The position numbers were made by a program, and so were the translations under genes. Under the pieces are notes generated by a model, which saw only the letters and a program-made list of their open reading frames with translations, had not been told where the DNA came from and searched no databases. DNA of 64,000 nucleotides. Origin: Planctomycetota bacterium (GTDB taxonomy: Bacteria > Planctomycetota > MHYJ01 > WSZJ01 > JACPWG01). Positions 1-9,603 of this stretch are shown in pieces (the first letter of the stretch is position 1; each line of letters starts with the position of its first letter). The stretch covers positions 1-64,000 of the forward strand of contig JACPWG010000066.1 in assembly GCA_016197205.1 (NCBI GenBank), read 5' to 3'.

Positions 1-93
1 TACTACAAACAGTGGGTGCTGCTCTCGGAACCTACTGTTCGTAGTACCGCCTTCAGGCGGTCTGGGCGCTGTCGTCGAAAAGTAGCCACACCC

Positions 94-199
94 ATTGAGA
101 ATTGAACCTTGAGCCTTGTCTGAGTCTTGAAAATTGAGCATCGAGAATTCATGTCGCCCTCCTGCGCGTCAATCGAGCGAGTTGTTTTCTTACGGGCCA
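94..199 (-). repeat. Dispersed intergenic repeat, copy 1 (ATTGAGCATTGAG family)
   Basis: About 105 bp matching 20675-20780 almost base for base: the CCTTGAGCCTTGTCTGAG segment, the GAGAATTC site and the GAGCGAG/TGTTTTCTT segment are shared. Its right end (GGGCCA on the plus strand) touches the CTAG that contains the stop codon of the kinase gene on the minus strand. No coding signal was seen in positions 1-199. Confidence 0.8.
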
Positions 200-3100
200 C
201 TAGCGACTCCCGGGGAGAAGCGCGTCGAAGCGGGCGTCCGAGCGGAGAGGGGCGAGGCGCGGGTCGGAGTGGGGACGGTCGCGGTCGTGAAAACCAAGCC
301 GCACCGCTTCCTGCAAATGTCCGAAGGCCCGGTCGCGGGCGGCCGCGGGCAGGTCCGCGCCCGGCGACGCGGCGACCAGACACTCCACGCAGGCCAGCTC
401 GTACCGCGCCGCGGAGAGGACCTCGCGCACGCGAGGGTCGGCCAGGCGTTCCGCCCGCTTGGCCTCGGGCAGCGCCGCGGCTTCCGCCTCCAAAAGCGCG
501 AAGCCGGCGGCGTAGCGCGGCAGCGCGGCGGCCGCGTCCCCCGCCCGCAGGAGCAAGGCGGCGAGACGAAGCTCCTCTTCCCAGCTCTTGCCGAGCGCCG
601 CCAACCGGCGTCGAAGCTCGGTGAGGCGTGGCGTGGTGGACGCCGCGCGGGCCGGCAGGGCCTTCGCCGCCTCCTCGAAGGCCTCTACGGCCGCCTCGTA
701 CCGGCCGAGCCCGGACAGGAGCAGCCCCAGGCTCAGCCTCGCCGGTGCGAACCCGCGCAGGATCGCCTCTCGGTAGTCGGCCTCCGCTCGACGGTTCTCT
801 TCGCGCGGGTCCTCCCCACGCTGCGCTCGAGCTTCCGCGAGCGCCCTTGCCGCGCTCCCCCGGTCGGCGTACCACTGCGCGGGCGCGGGCCGGCGGGCGA
901 TGCCCGCGTCGTAGTCCTCGAGCGCCGAGCGCAAGAGCGCACGCGGGTCCTCCCCTCGGGCGGCGAGCACGCGGGCCAACCGCACACGCCCCGACGCGCG
1001 ATTTTCGCGCGCGATGGGCGCCCCAGGGTCGAGGCGAAGCGCCTCGTCGAGAGCCGCGAGCCCTTTGGCCAGCACCTTCGGGTCCTCGCCCTCCGGCCCG
1101 CGGGTGGTCCGCGCGAGCAGGAGAAGCGCTGCGCCCCGACTCGCATGCGCGCCGGCGTCGGCAGGTCGGAGCCGGCTCGCCTCCGCATAGTCGGCGATGG
1201 CGTCCCGATAGCACCCCGCCGCATCGCCGGCGCGGGTGGATTCGGCGAGGCCCAGAAGGACGCGGGCGTGACCACGACTCTGGACGCCGTTCGCAAGGTC
1301 GGGCTTTCGACGGACGACCTCGTCGTAGTCCGCGATGGCGTTACGGTAGCAAGCCCGGGGATCGAGGCCGCGCGCCGCGGAGGCCTCGCCGAGCGCGCGC
1401 CAGGCATTTGCGCGGTTGTGGTTCACGAGCACCGCTCCGGGCTCCCGCGTGAGGGCCTCGCCATATTCCTCGATCGCCCGCCGGAGCCCCTCCGAGGGGT
1501 CGTGACCCGCGGCGCCGTCCAGCTCCGCGAGCCGCTGCCGGACCGAGGCGCGCCCCGCGTTGCCGAGAGGAAAAGCCGGGTCCCTGCGCAGGGTCTCGTC
1601 CCAGCACTCGAGGGCCCGGCGACAGCTCGCACGCGCGTCCTCCCCCCGGGCCGGTTCGGCCTGAGCCAGCAGCTCGAGCGCCGCGGCGGAGCCCGCGAGC
1701 GCGGCCGTGCATCCTGGGTCGGAGCGAAGGACCTCCTCGAACTCCGTCAGGGCGGCCCGGTCCGCGTCCGGGTGCGGTCGCCCGGCGGCGGCCTCGGCCT
1801 TCGCGAGGGAAAGGCGCACGTTGCCCCGCTGGACGTGCACGGTCGCGACGCCGTCCTTTCCGGCCACGCGGAGGGCCTCGTCGCAGTCCGAGAGCGCCTG
1901 CGCGAGGAGCGCATGGGGGTCCCTGCCCCGGTCCGACTCCGCGGTCGCGAGCGCGGCCCGGCAACAGGCACGGGTCAGGTACTCACTGGAGGAGGCCGAA
2001 CCGCCCCCGATCCCTCGGGACGCGGCTTCGACCCCCGCCCGGTAGGCGTCGCGCGGGTCCAGGCCTGCATCCTCCAGGGCGCGACCGAGGAACGCACAGG
2101 CGATCGCCCGGCTGTTCAGGAAGGGACCCGGCGTGGGCTCGCACCGGAGCGCCTCATCGAAATCGGCGAGGGCGTCTCGCAACCGACGCACCCGCTCCGC
2201 CGGGGTGACGGTGACGTGGCTCCCGGGCGCCGCGCCGCCCGCCGCGGGCCGCGGCGCGACTTCGGCTCCGATCCGTGCAAGTCCGCGATACCGCCAGCCG
2301 AGCGCGTCCTGCGGCCATTCCGCGAGGGCCTTGCCCAAGGCCTCGACCGACTCGTCGAAGCGGCCGGCCTGGAAGAGGGCGATGCCCCGGACCCTCCAGG
2401 CCTCGGGCCCCGCGGCCCCCTCGAGCAAGTCGAGGGCATGCCGCGGTGCGTCCTCGCGATCGGACCAGAGGGCGAGCATCGCACGCGCGAGCCGCAGGCG
2501 CACCGTCGCGGCGCCGTCCGGACCTTCCCCGCCCGCCGACCCGCTCGAAAGCCGCGCATCCATCTCTCGAAGGTCCCGGAGCGCAGCTTCTTTGGCCGCG
2601 GTCTCCTCGGCCGACTCCTTGGGGAAGGGCCGCGGTACCAGGCGCGACTGTGAGAGCTCCGGCGAGGGAAGCGGTCGCGCGCGCAAGAAGCGGCCGAGGT
2701 GAAATTCAGCGCGAAGCCTCCAGACCCTCCATTCGGCGGGGGAGAGCGCGCAGGCACGGTCGAGGTCCGCCTCCGCGGTCCCGTCCCCCAGGAGGGCCTT
2801 CACCCGGCCGCGCCAGGCGTAGGGCGGACCGAGTTCGGGGCGCGCGGCGATGAGGCGGTCCAGGAGGGCGAGCGGCGCGGCGGCAAGCAGCCGTCTTGCC
2901 TCGCCGGACATGCGCACGGTCATGATCGAGTGCTCGAAGCCCTCGACCGGCGTGACGAAGTCCTCCAGGATGGCCCGGTCGAGCGTGTCGCGAGCGGAGC
3001 GTTCGCGCCAGCCCCACCCGAGCGCGGCCACGACCGCCGCGGCGGCCAACGCGGCCGGCAGGAGGACCCGCCGCCGGCGCGCGCCCCACCTCCAGGCCCG

Positions 3101-4423
3101 CTCGGCGCGGCTCGGGCGGCTCGCCTCGATCGGTTCACCGGCGAGCCAGCGGCGCAAGTCCCGGGCGAGTGCGGCCGCGTCCGCGTACCGGCGCGCGGGC
3201 TCCCGCTCCATTGACTTCTGGCAGAGGGTCTCCAGGTCGAGCGGGAGCCGGGGTTGCAGCCGGCGCGGCGACGGCGGCTCGCGGTGCTGAACGGCGAGCA
3301 GGGTCAGGACCGGCGTCTCGGCCTGGAAGGGCTGGAGCCCGGTCAGCGCCTCGTAGAGAATCACGCCCAGGGACCAGACGTCGCTGCGGGTCGTGATCGG
3401 GCGTGCCTCCGAGGTGTCGGCCTGTTCCGGGCTCATGTACGCGGGCGTGCCGAGCACCTGCCCCACGGCGGTGATTTCGGTGGCGCTGTCGGGGGCGGCA
3501 CGCGGGGCGTGCGGTCCGGCGCCCGCGGGGACGCCGATCTGCTTCGCGAGCCCGAAGTCCGCGACGAACGGGCGTTCCTGCGCATCGAGCAGGACGTTGG
3601 ACGGCTTGAGGTCGCGGTGGATGATCCCCTGGCTGTGCGCATAGCCCACGGCCTCCGCGACCGAGGCGAGAAGCTCGACGGGCTTGCGGAAGTTCGCGGT
3701 CTCGCGCGCCGCGGATCCGAGCGTCGGAGCGGCGGCGCGCGCTTCGGCGAACCAGGCCGCGAGCGTACGGCCCTCGACGTATTCCATGACGAGGTACGGT
3801 ACGCCTTGCTCGGTCAGATCCGCGTCCAGGACCGGGACGATGTTCGGGTGGCGAAGCCGGGCGGCAAGCCGGGCTTCGCGCAGGAAGCGGGCATGCCCTT
3901 CGCGATCGAGCCCCTCGGGCCGGATCTGCTTCAGGGCGACGACCCGCTGGAGGGAGGTGTCGAGCGCCCTCCAGACGCGGCCCATGCCGCCCGCGCCCAG
4001 CTCCTCCAGGAGTTCGTAACGGCCCACACGGTTGGAGTGCGTCTCAGGTGTTCGCCTGAGACCGCCCGCGGGACCCGCGGCGCGCGGCGTGATCGGCTCG
4101 GTGCGCGCGGAACCTTCGACGGCAGGCCGGAGGCGCGGGGTCGGCGGCTCGCTCTGGCTGGCGGGGTCGCGAGCGGGGGAGAGCAACGGCGCAAGCGTGC
4201 CGACCGTGGCGGAGGAGCACGACCCCGCGACGCTGTCCTCTCCGCCGGGCACGAAGAGTCGTGCGCCGCAAGCCGGGCAGAGGCCGGGCACGGTAGGCCC
4301 GGCAGGGCCGGGCTCGAACGTGCGACCGCAGCCGGGACAGACGAGGAGAACGGGGCCTTGCGCCGCGAGCTCGGCGCGCGCCGCGTCGATGGACCGATCG
4401 TCCTCGAGGGGAGGCATCGCCAT
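200..4423 (-). CDS. Zinc-ribbon Ser/Thr protein kinase with TPR-rich C-terminal half
   Basis: A 1,407-residue Hanks-type kinase. Residues 29-52 form a zinc ribbon (CPGC and CPAC). The kinase domain spans about 135-430: glycine loop GAGGMG, VALK lysine (K165), HRDLKPSN (D271) and DFG (289-291). After it come a basic stretch and one membrane segment (about 452-472), then roughly 900 residues of alanine-rich helical repeats with TPR character. The architecture implies a cytoplasmic kinase and an extracytoplasmic TPR sensor or scaffold. The substrate is unknown. The start is the ATG of MAMPP, because the frame further upstream is low-complexity and runs past the promoter at 4645-4673. No strong ribosome site precedes it. 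It follows a small gene by 59 bp and is probably co-transcribed with it. The stop lies inside a CTAG that abuts a dispersed repeat. Confidence 0.9.
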   Translation of the reverse strand: MAMPPLEDDRSIDAARAELAAQGPVLLVCPGCGRTFEPGPAGPTVPGLCPACGARLFVPGGEDSVAGSCSSATVGTLAPLLSPARDPASQSEPPTPRLRPAVEGSARTEPITPRAAGPAGGLRRTPETHSNRVGRYELLEELGAGGMGRVWRALDTSLQRVVALKQIRPEGLDREGHARFLREARLAARLRHPNIVPVLDADLTEQGVPYLVMEYVEGRTLAAWFAEARAAAPTLGSAARETANFRKPVELLASVAEAVGYAHSQGIIHRDLKPSNVLLDAQERPFVADFGLAKQIGVPAGAGPHAPRAAPDSATEITAVGQVLGTPAYMSPEQADTSEARPITTRSDVWSLGVILYEALTGLQPFQAETPVLTLLAVQHREPPSPRRLQPRLPLDLETLCQKSMEREPARRYADAAALARDLRRWLAGEPIEASRPSRAERAWRWGARRRRVLLPAALAAAAVVAALGWGWRERSARDTLDRAILEDFVTPVEGFEHSIMTVRMSGEARRLLAAAPLALLDRLIAARPELGPPYAWRGRVKALLGDGTAEADLDRACALSPAEWRVWRLRAEFHLGRFLRARPLPSPELSQSRLVPRPFPKESAEETAAKEAALRDLREMDARLSSGSAGGEGPDGAATVRLRLARAMLALWSDREDAPRHALDLLEGAAGPEAWRVRGIALFQAGRFDESVEALGKALAEWPQDALGWRYRGLARIGAEVAPRPAAGGAAPGSHVTVTPAERVRRLRDALADFDEALRCEPTPGPFLNSRAIACAFLGRALEDAGLDPRDAYRAGVEAASRGIGGGSASSSEYLTRACCRAALATAESDRGRDPHALLAQALSDCDEALRVAGKDGVATVHVQRGNVRLSLAKAEAAAGRPHPDADRAALTEFEEVLRSDPGCTAALAGSAAALELLAQAEPARGEDARASCRRALECWDETLRRDPAFPLGNAGRASVRQRLAELDGAAGHDPSEGLRRAIEEYGEALTREPGAVLVNHNRANAWRALGEASAARGLDPRACYRNAIADYDEVVRRKPDLANGVQSRGHARVLLGLAESTRAGDAAGCYRDAIADYAEASRLRPADAGAHASRGAALLLLARTTRGPEGEDPKVLAKGLAALDEALRLDPGAPIARENRASGRVRLARVLAARGEDPRALLRSALEDYDAGIARRPAPAQWYADRGSAARALAEARAQRGEDPREENRRAEADYREAILRGFAPARLSLGLLLSGLGRYEAAVEAFEEAAKALPARAASTTPRLTELRRRLAALGKSWEEELRLAALLLRAGDAAAALPRYAAGFALLEAEAAALPEAKRAERLADPRVREVLSAARYELACVECLVAASPGADLPAAARDRAFGHLQEAVRLGFHDRDRPHSDPRLAPLRSDARFDALLPGSR

Positions 4424-4482
4424 GGCGAAACTGCGAAAGGCGCGACGGGACGAACCGGGAAGTAGGCAAGAGGCGCACGCTT

Positions 4483-4614
4483 CTACTTGGCCGCCTCGAT
4501 CGCCGCGCCGTACTTCTTCGCGGCCTCCTGCGTCGGAAACGGCGGGTTCGCCGCGTCGTACTCTTTTCGGGGCGCGAAGTCCTGGATGGCCACGCTCGTG
4601 TTCGAGTTCCGCAT
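4483..4614 (-). CDS. Small hypothetical protein (43 aa)
   Basis: A 43-residue reading frame starting MRNSNTSVAIQDF and ending in a charged Ala/Lys-rich helix (AAKKYGAAIEAAK). It is supported by a sigma-70-type promoter placed 31-59 bp upstream on the same strand and by its position as leader gene of the kinase transcript. No clear Shine-Dalgarno sequence or family was recognised. It could be a small regulator of the kinase or a non-functional leader. Confidence 0.45.
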   Translation of the reverse strand: MRNSNTSVAIQDFAPRKEYDAANPPFPTQEAAKKYGAAIEAAK

Positions 4615-4644
4615 GAGGGCGTGGGGAGCGCGTGACAGGCGGAA

Positions 4645-4673
4645 AGTGTAGCACCCGTCCGCGACTGCGGCAA
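4645..4673 (-). promoter_or_regulatory. Sigma-70-type promoter for the small gene and kinase
   Basis: On the minus strand TTGCCG, a 17-bp spacer and TACACT stand about 30 bp before the ATG at 4614. It is nearly back-to-back with the divergent promoter of the isocitrate dehydrogenase gene. Confidence 0.6.
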
Positions 4674-4740
4674 CTGGATTTCTCCCGGCGCCGGCAGCCG
4701 GGCGCAGACGCCGGGTGCGAGGCCGAACCGTGACTTTTCC

Positions 4741-4769
4741 TTGTCGGGCCCTCCACGCGTGGATAGAAT
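4741..4769 (+). promoter_or_regulatory. Sigma-70-type promoter of icd
   Basis: TTGTCG, 17-bp spacer, TAGAAT. It excludes the upstream in-frame GTG at 4715 and fixes the ATG at 4817 as the start. Confidence 0.65.
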
Positions 4770-4816
4770 CGCTCCCCCTTTCGATGCTCCCTCGACACGC
4801 CTCAGGAGAAACGCGC

Positions 4817-6037
4817 ATGCCCGCGAAGATCAAGGTGAAAAACCCGGTCGTCGAGCTCCTCGGGGACGAGATGACCCGGATCCTGTGGGACTGGATCAAG
4901 GACAAGCTGCTCACCCCCTTCCTCGACGTCGACTTCGAGGTTTTCGACCTCGGGATCGAGAACCGCGACCGGACGGAGGACCGTGTGACGATCGAGGCGG
5001 CGGAAGCCATTCGGCGGCACTCCGTCGGGGTGAAGTGCGCGACCATCACGCCCGACGAGGCGCGGGTGAAGGAATTCGGCCTCAAGAAAATGTGGAAGTC
5101 CCCGAACGGGACGATCCGGAACATCCTCGGCGGGACGATCTTTCGCGCCCCGATCGTCTGCAAGAACATCCCCCGCCTCGTGCCGGCCTGGAAGAAGCCC
5201 ATCGTGATCGCGCGTCACGCGCACGCCGACCAGTACAAGGCGACCGACGTGCGCATCCCCGGCGCGGGAACGCTCAAGCTCGTCTTCGAAGGGGGCGGCC
5301 AGCGACAGGAATGGGAGATCAACAAGTTCGCGGGCCCCGGCATCGGGCTCGGCATGTTCAATACCGACGAGTCCATCCTCGAGTTCGCCCGGGCGGTTTT
5401 CAACTACGGTTTGCTCGTCGGCTACCCCGTCTACCTCAGCACGAAGAACACCATTCTCAAGACCTACGACGGCCGGTTCAAGGACCTCTTCGCGGCGACC
5501 TTCGAGAGGGAGTTCGCGGCCCGCTACAAGGAGAAGGGGCTTACCTACGAGCACCGGCTGATCGACGACATGGTGGCGCAGGTGCTCAAGTGGGACGGGG
5601 GAGTGGTCTGGGCGTGCAAGAACTACGACGGCGACGTCCAGTCGGACACGGTGGCACAGGGGTTCGGGTCGCTCGGGCTCATGACGAGCGTCCTCTTCTG
5701 CCCGGACGGCGTGACGCTCGAGGCCGAGGCGGCGCACGGCACCGTGACACGGCACTACCGCGAGTACCAGGCCGGGAGGCAGACGAGCACGAATCCGATC
5801 GCGAGCATCTACGCGTGGACGAGAGGCCTCGCGCACCGCGCCAAGCTCGACGACACGCCCGACCTCGCCGCCTTCGCCGAGCGGCTGGAACGGACCTGCG
5901 TGACGACCGTGGAGAGCGGAAAGCTGACGAAGGACCTCGCGCTCTGCGTCCACGGGGACAAGCCGCCCGCCGGGAGCTGGCTCGAGAGCCAGGCCTTCCT
6001 GGACGCGATCGCGGCGAATCTCCGGGCGGGGCGATAG
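4817..6037 (+). CDS. icd: NADP-dependent isocitrate dehydrogenase, eukaryotic-type (homodimeric)
   Basis: A 406-residue enzyme that oxidatively decarboxylates isocitrate to 2-oxoglutarate with NADP+ in the TCA cycle. It matches the eukaryotic-like IDH class: the substrate loop [16 protein letters not shown], the [17 protein letters not shown]-terminus, and the cofactor segment [13 protein letters not shown] followed by [19 protein letters not shown]. Length is typical. AGGAGA lies 7 nt before the ATG, and a promoter is at 4741-4769. It appears monocistronic and divergent from the kinase operon. The TAG stop is followed at once by a degenerate copy of the stop-abutting palindromic element. Confidence 0.95.
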   Translation: MPAKIKVKNPVVELLGDEMTRILWDWIKDKLLTPFLDVDFEVFDLGIENRDRTEDRVTIEAAEAIRRHSVGVKCATITPDEARVKEFGLKKMWKSPNGTIRNILGGTIFRAPIVCKNIPRLVPAWKKPIVIARHAHADQYKATDVRIPGAGTLKLVFEGGGQRQEWEINKFAGPGIGLGMFNTDESILEFARAVFNYGLLVGYPVYLSTKNTILKTYDGRFKDLFAATFEREFAARYKEKGLTYEHRLIDDMVAQVLKWDGGVVWACKNYDGDVQSDTVAQGFGSLGLMTSVLFCPDGVTLEAEAAHGTVTRHYREYQAGRQTSTNPIASIYAWTRGLAHRAKLDDTPDLAAFAERLERTCVTTVESGKLTKDLALCVHGDKPPAGSWLESQAFLDAIAANLRAGR

Positions 6038-6038
6038 C

Positions 6039-6290
6039 GCGGCCTTAACGAACTCCAGAGGCGTTGCCTGGGGGCGCGGGCCTCCGGCCCGCGCGAACGG
6101 CCACAGGAGCTGCGACCCGCCGAGACATCGATGCCGGCGGCTTCCGGAGCTCGACCACGTGCCCTTGGCGCCGCGTCGGACCACCTCGAGCGCAGCCGTC
6201 CCCACCGTTGCGGCGCAATGCAGGCCGTGCGTGGGCTCGCGCGGGCCGGAGGCCCGCGCCCCCAGGAACCATGGCTGAAACTCCTCCACG
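6039..6290. repeat. Two degenerate copies of the stop-abutting palindromic element, opposed
   Basis: About 6039-6125 resembles the 31634-31760 element, including CTCCAGA, TGCCTGGGGG and the core hairpin GCGCGGGCCTCCGGCCCGCGC split around TCC. About 6195-6290 carries the same core in opposite orientation (GCGCGGGCCGGAGGCCCGC). Together they fill most of the 386-bp gap between icd and the porin gene. The remainder shows no gene. Confidence 0.7.
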
Positions 6291-6423
6291 GGGCGCGGGA
6301 GCGCGACCGAACGACGGCTTCCCGGCAAGTCCGCGGAATTTCCCAAGAAACCGGTCCCCTCGATTGTCTAGTGGGGGATTCGGGTCTCGTGGGGATTCTT
6401 GGGTCTTACCGGGGAGAGAAAAA

Positions 6424-7941
6424 GTGGCATCGAAATGGTTGCGCCGCGCCGGGCGGCGCGCGTCGGGCGGCCCTCGCGCACTCCGGGTCGCAGTCTGGGT
6501 CGCACTCGCCTCGTTCGCCGCGCCGGGCACGGCCCGGGCGCAGCAGGACAGTGCGAAGGAAATGGAGGCGCTTCGTAAGCGGCAAGAAGAGCTCGCGGGT
6601 GCGCTGGACGCGCTGGCCAAGGAGCGCGCCGAGGCGAAGGCACGCGAGGACCGGCTCGTCCAGGAACTCGCCGACCTGCGCCGCCAGTTCTCGGACCTGA
6701 AGGCGCGGGCGATCCTGGCCGAGAAGGTCGAAGAGACGAAGCGCATTCCGGAATGGCTTTGCCCGTCGGGACACGTGCACGACGCGCCGGCCGAGGGCGG
6801 GAAGTGCCCGGACTGCGGCGGCGCGCAGGAGCGGCGCGAGGCGATCCGGACGGTGCGCGTGGCGAGGCGCGAGGCGATCGGGGACAAGATCGCCGCGGCC
6901 CTCGAGGAGGACGCGAAGAAGCGCCTCACCGTCGCCACGAGCGCGACGGGCGTGTTCCAGCAGATCGTCAACAACACCAGCCCGGCGACCGACAACACCG
7001 GTCACGCCGAGGGGTCGTTCGACCTCTACTTCATCACGACCCCGCTGCCCTACTCGGTCTTTTTCATCGACCTCGAGGCCGTCGGCGGCCAGGGGCCGGA
7101 CCGCGAGATCGGCAGCCTCGCCAACCTGAACAGCGACGCCGGTCGAAATGTCGTGCAGGACGAGGGAAACGACTCCGTGAACGTTCGGGAGGTCTGGCTG
7201 AAGAGCGACCTCTTCCAGGACCGGCTTCACCTCGTCGCCGGGAAGCTCGACCTCTCCAATTATTTCGACCGGAACAAGGCCGCGAACGACGAGACCACGC
7301 AGTTCCTCACGGACGCGTTCGTGAACAACCCGGTCCTCGGGACGCCGGCGCAGAACGGCCCGGGGGTGTCGGCATGGTATGAGACAAAAACGGGTTGGGC
7401 GTTCGGCCTCGGCTTCCAGAAGCCGAGCGACGAGGGCTTCCGCGTGGGGGACGGGGACTACGCCATCGCGGAGGTGGACTGGCGGACGTACCTGCTCGGG
7501 CGCGAGGGAAACGTGCGGGCGTGGGGACGGCGGGACGGGCGCTCCGCGGACACCGAGGCGTTCGAGTCGTGGGCGGGCGGCGTGAGCCTCGACCAGGAGG
7601 TGTCGTCGGCCCTCACGGTCTTCGCCAGGTTCGGCTCGGCCGACGTGGCGAACGCGACCGACGCGTGGGCGTACAGCGCGGGCGTGCAGGCGCGCGGGCT
7701 GTTCGAGTCGCGGCCGCGGGACGTCTGGGGGTTCGCCTTCGGGCAGCAGCGGGGGTCCATCGCGCGCGACGAGCGGGACCGGGACACGGCGCTCGAGACG
7801 TACTACCGGTTCTTCGTCAACGAACACGTCTCGGTAAGCCCGATTTTCCAGTATCTGGTCCACACCGCGGGGAACGGGGACGACCTCCCGGCCCAGGACG
7901 ACGTGGCGGTGCTCGGCCTGCGGGTTCAGATCGACTTCTAG
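6424..7941 (+). CDS. Outer-membrane porin (OprB-like) with periplasmic coiled coil and zinc ribbon
   Basis: A 505-residue exported protein. The start is GTG at 6424, with GGGGAG 7 nt upstream. A signal peptide ends near residue 39 (GTARA). It is followed by a charged coiled coil (about 41-95), a cysteine/histidine motif resembling a zinc ribbon (CPSGH ... CPDCGG, about 108-135), and a long beta-strand-rich region ending in phenylalanine (VQIDF), as expected for an outer-membrane barrel. The barrel resembles carbohydrate-selective porins (residues such as DLYFITTPL and GKLDLSNYFD). The coiled coil plus barrel layout recalls porins that span the periplasm and hold the envelope together. The zinc ribbon is unusual. 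The stop codon abuts a 127-bp repeat. The exact solute is unknown. Confidence 0.8.
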   Translation: MASKWLRRAGRRASGGPRALRVAVWVALASFAAPGTARAQQDSAKEMEALRKRQEELAGALDALAKERAEAKAREDRLVQELADLRRQFSDLKARAILAEKVEETKRIPEWLCPSGHVHDAPAEGGKCPDCGGAQERREAIRTVRVARREAIGDKIAAALEEDAKKRLTVATSATGVFQQIVNNTSPATDNTGHAEGSFDLYFITTPLPYSVFFIDLEAVGGQGPDREIGSLANLNSDAGRNVVQDEGNDSVNVREVWLKSDLFQDRLHLVAGKLDLSNYFDRNKAANDETTQFLTDAFVNNPVLGTPAQNGPGVSAWYETKTGWAFGLGFQKPSDEGFRVGDGDYAIAEVDWRTYLLGREGNVRAWGRRDGRSADTEAFESWAGGVSLDQEVSSALTVFARFGSADVANATDAWAYSAGVQARGLFESRPRDVWGFAFGQQRGSIARDERDRDTALETYYRFFVNEHVSVSPIFQYLVHTAGNGDDLPAQDDVAVLGLRVQIDF

Positions 7942-8068
7942 CGGCCCGTGGACGAACTTCGGACGCGGTCGTCAACTCGGTCACGGCGGTCCGTACCCCC
8001 TGCGGCCGTTCGCGCGGGCCGGAGGCCCGCGCCCCCAGGCATCGTGCCTGGACTTCGTCAACGGTCCA
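7942..8068 (+). repeat. 127-bp palindromic element, copy directly after the porin stop
   Basis: It starts CGGCCCGTGGACGAAC immediately after TTCTAG and ends CTTCGTCAACGGTCCA. Internal segments GGACGCGGTCGTCAACTC and the GCGCGGGCCGGAGGCCCGCGC hairpin match the copies at 13373-13499 and, in reverse, 31634-31760. Confidence 0.85.
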
Positions 8069-8102
8069 CTCGGTTCGCTTTCCAGCACACGAAGGGAAAC
8101 GC

Positions 8103-9407
8103 ATGAGCATCCGCACCTCACCGAACGCCCTGGTTTCCTCACGCCTCGCCGCGAGGGGGTTCGTCGCGGCCGCCTTGTTTTTCGCAACCGCCCTCTCCCA
8201 GTCGGGAGGGGTGTCGCGCACGCTCCTGGCCGACGACGCCCCGGCCGCCGGCTGCAAGCAGACCGACCCCGCGAAGGTGGTCATGGTCGTCAACCGCGAC
8301 TCCAGCGACATCAGCTTCATCGACACGGACACCGAAACGCTCTGCGGCCGGGTGGACATCGGGGAGTGGTCCAACCCCCACATGGCGATGTTCCGTCCGA
8401 AGGGGGACCGGTTCGTCGTCACGGGGACGCAGCGGAATTTCGTCGCGGTCGTCGAGTTCCCGAGCTTGAAAGTGCTCAGCCGGATCGAAACCGGCAACGA
8501 GCCGGAACACTTCGACGTGACGGCGGACAGCAAGTTCGCCTTCGTCGGTCTCATGGCCGACAACGCGGTCGGCGTGTTCGACCTGGACGAGTTGAAGGAG
8601 CTCAAGCGCGTGCCCGGTCTCTTCGGCCCCCACGGGATTTCGTGCTGGCCGTGCGGCTGCCTGGCCTGGCACGGCGACCGGGCGACGGGCGGGACCAAGC
8701 GGACCTACGTCTCCAACATCGGCGCGCACGAAGTGACCGTGATGGACATGGAGAAGCTGGAGGTGTCGCGCCGGATCAAGATCGGCGCCGGGGAAGCCGC
8801 GGCGAAGCTGAAACCCGACCAGGGGCTCGGCGGGCTGGAAGGGGTGGCGAACCCGACGCTGACGCCGGACGGGCGCTTCGTCTACGCCGCCGACTCGGAC
8901 AGCGGCACGGTGGCCGTGATCGACACGGACGGGGACAAGGTCGTGAAAACGATCGTCGTGGGCGAGGGAGCGTGGCGGGCCTACGCGTCCCCGGACGCGA
9001 AGTACATGGTCGTGCCTTGCAACGGCGACGGCACGGTTCGCGTGCTCGATACGGCCTCCCAGAGCGTGAAGGCGACCTTCAACGCGGGCGGGAACATGAC
9101 CGGGGCCAACTTCGTGAACGCCGGTAAGAAGTGCTACGTGGTGAGCACGATGCCGGAGGGCGGCTGCGTGTGGGTATTCGATCTCGAACACATGTCGGAG
9201 AAGGGAAAAATCTCTTTCGGCGCGAACACGACCGTCGAAACGGCCTGCACGCACCCGGACGGCAAGCGGATCTACCTGGCCTGCTCCACGCGCAACAGCG
9301 TCTTCGTCGTGGACGGCGGCGACGACAAGGTGAAGGAGATCCCGAACGTCGGCCAGTTCCCGTGGGGCACGCACGTCCTGCGCGGGAGCGACAACTACTG
9401 CCACTAA
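8103..9407 (+). CDS. YVTN-type beta-propeller protein, secreted
   Basis: A 434-residue protein with an N-terminal signal sequence (hydrophobic segment about residues 17-32) and repeated propeller strands: VVMVVNRDSSDISFIDTDT, FVYAADSDSGTVAVIDTD and similar units ending in DGD or conserved aspartates. This is the YVTN/NirF-like seven-bladed propeller family, usually periplasmic and used for binding or display rather than catalysis. It contains a CWPCGC cluster and a C-terminal NYCH, which could bind a metal or form disulfides. The ATG at 8103 has a weak AAGGGAAA ribosome site and lies 35 bp after a 127-bp repeat. A function cannot be assigned from sequence. Confidence 0.8.
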   Translation: MSIRTSPNALVSSRLAARGFVAAALFFATALSQSGGVSRTLLADDAPAAGCKQTDPAKVVMVVNRDSSDISFIDTDTETLCGRVDIGEWSNPHMAMFRPKGDRFVVTGTQRNFVAVVEFPSLKVLSRIETGNEPEHFDVTADSKFAFVGLMADNAVGVFDLDELKELKRVPGLFGPHGISCWPCGCLAWHGDRATGGTKRTYVSNIGAHEVTVMDMEKLEVSRRIKIGAGEAAAKLKPDQGLGGLEGVANPTLTPDGRFVYAADSDSGTVAVIDTDGDKVVKTIVVGEGAWRAYASPDAKYMVVPCNGDGTVRVLDTASQSVKATFNAGGNMTGANFVNAGKKCYVVSTMPEGGCVWVFDLEHMSEKGKISFGANTTVETACTHPDGKRIYLACSTRNSVFVVDGGDDKVKEIPNVGQFPWGTHVLRGSDNYCH

Positions 9408-9560
9408 GCGGACCGTCGACGACGATGGGCCCCGCTTTTCGGAGCTCCCCCGGCGCCCCCTACCGTGCCGCCCGACGCTCGGCCGGAAGGCGGAACTACG
9501 AACGGCGACGTCGTCCCACGAGGACCGCGGGGCACGTGGACCACCGGCCGCTCGGCGGAC

Positions 9561-9589
9561 TTTACCTGGGATCGAAGATCGTGTAGGAT
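9561..9589 (+). promoter_or_regulatory. Putative promoter of the TatT-like lipoprotein gene
   Basis: TTTACC, 17-bp spacer, TAGGAT. It is placed so that transcription would start near 9596, just before the hairpin at 9604-9643. Confidence 0.5.
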
Positions 9590-9603
9590 GCGGTCAGGAA
9601 AAC

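Noticed and set aside
134..2653. Long open frame opposite the first kinase gene
   Set aside because: It mirrors the kinase codons; the product is Arg/Gly/Pro-rich without domains, as expected for an antisense shadow in GC-rich DNA.
4715..4816. GTG 4715 as the start of isocitrate dehydrogenase
   Set aside because: It lies upstream of the -35/-10 at 4741-4769 and adds 34 residues not found in the family; ATG 4817 has a good ribosome site.
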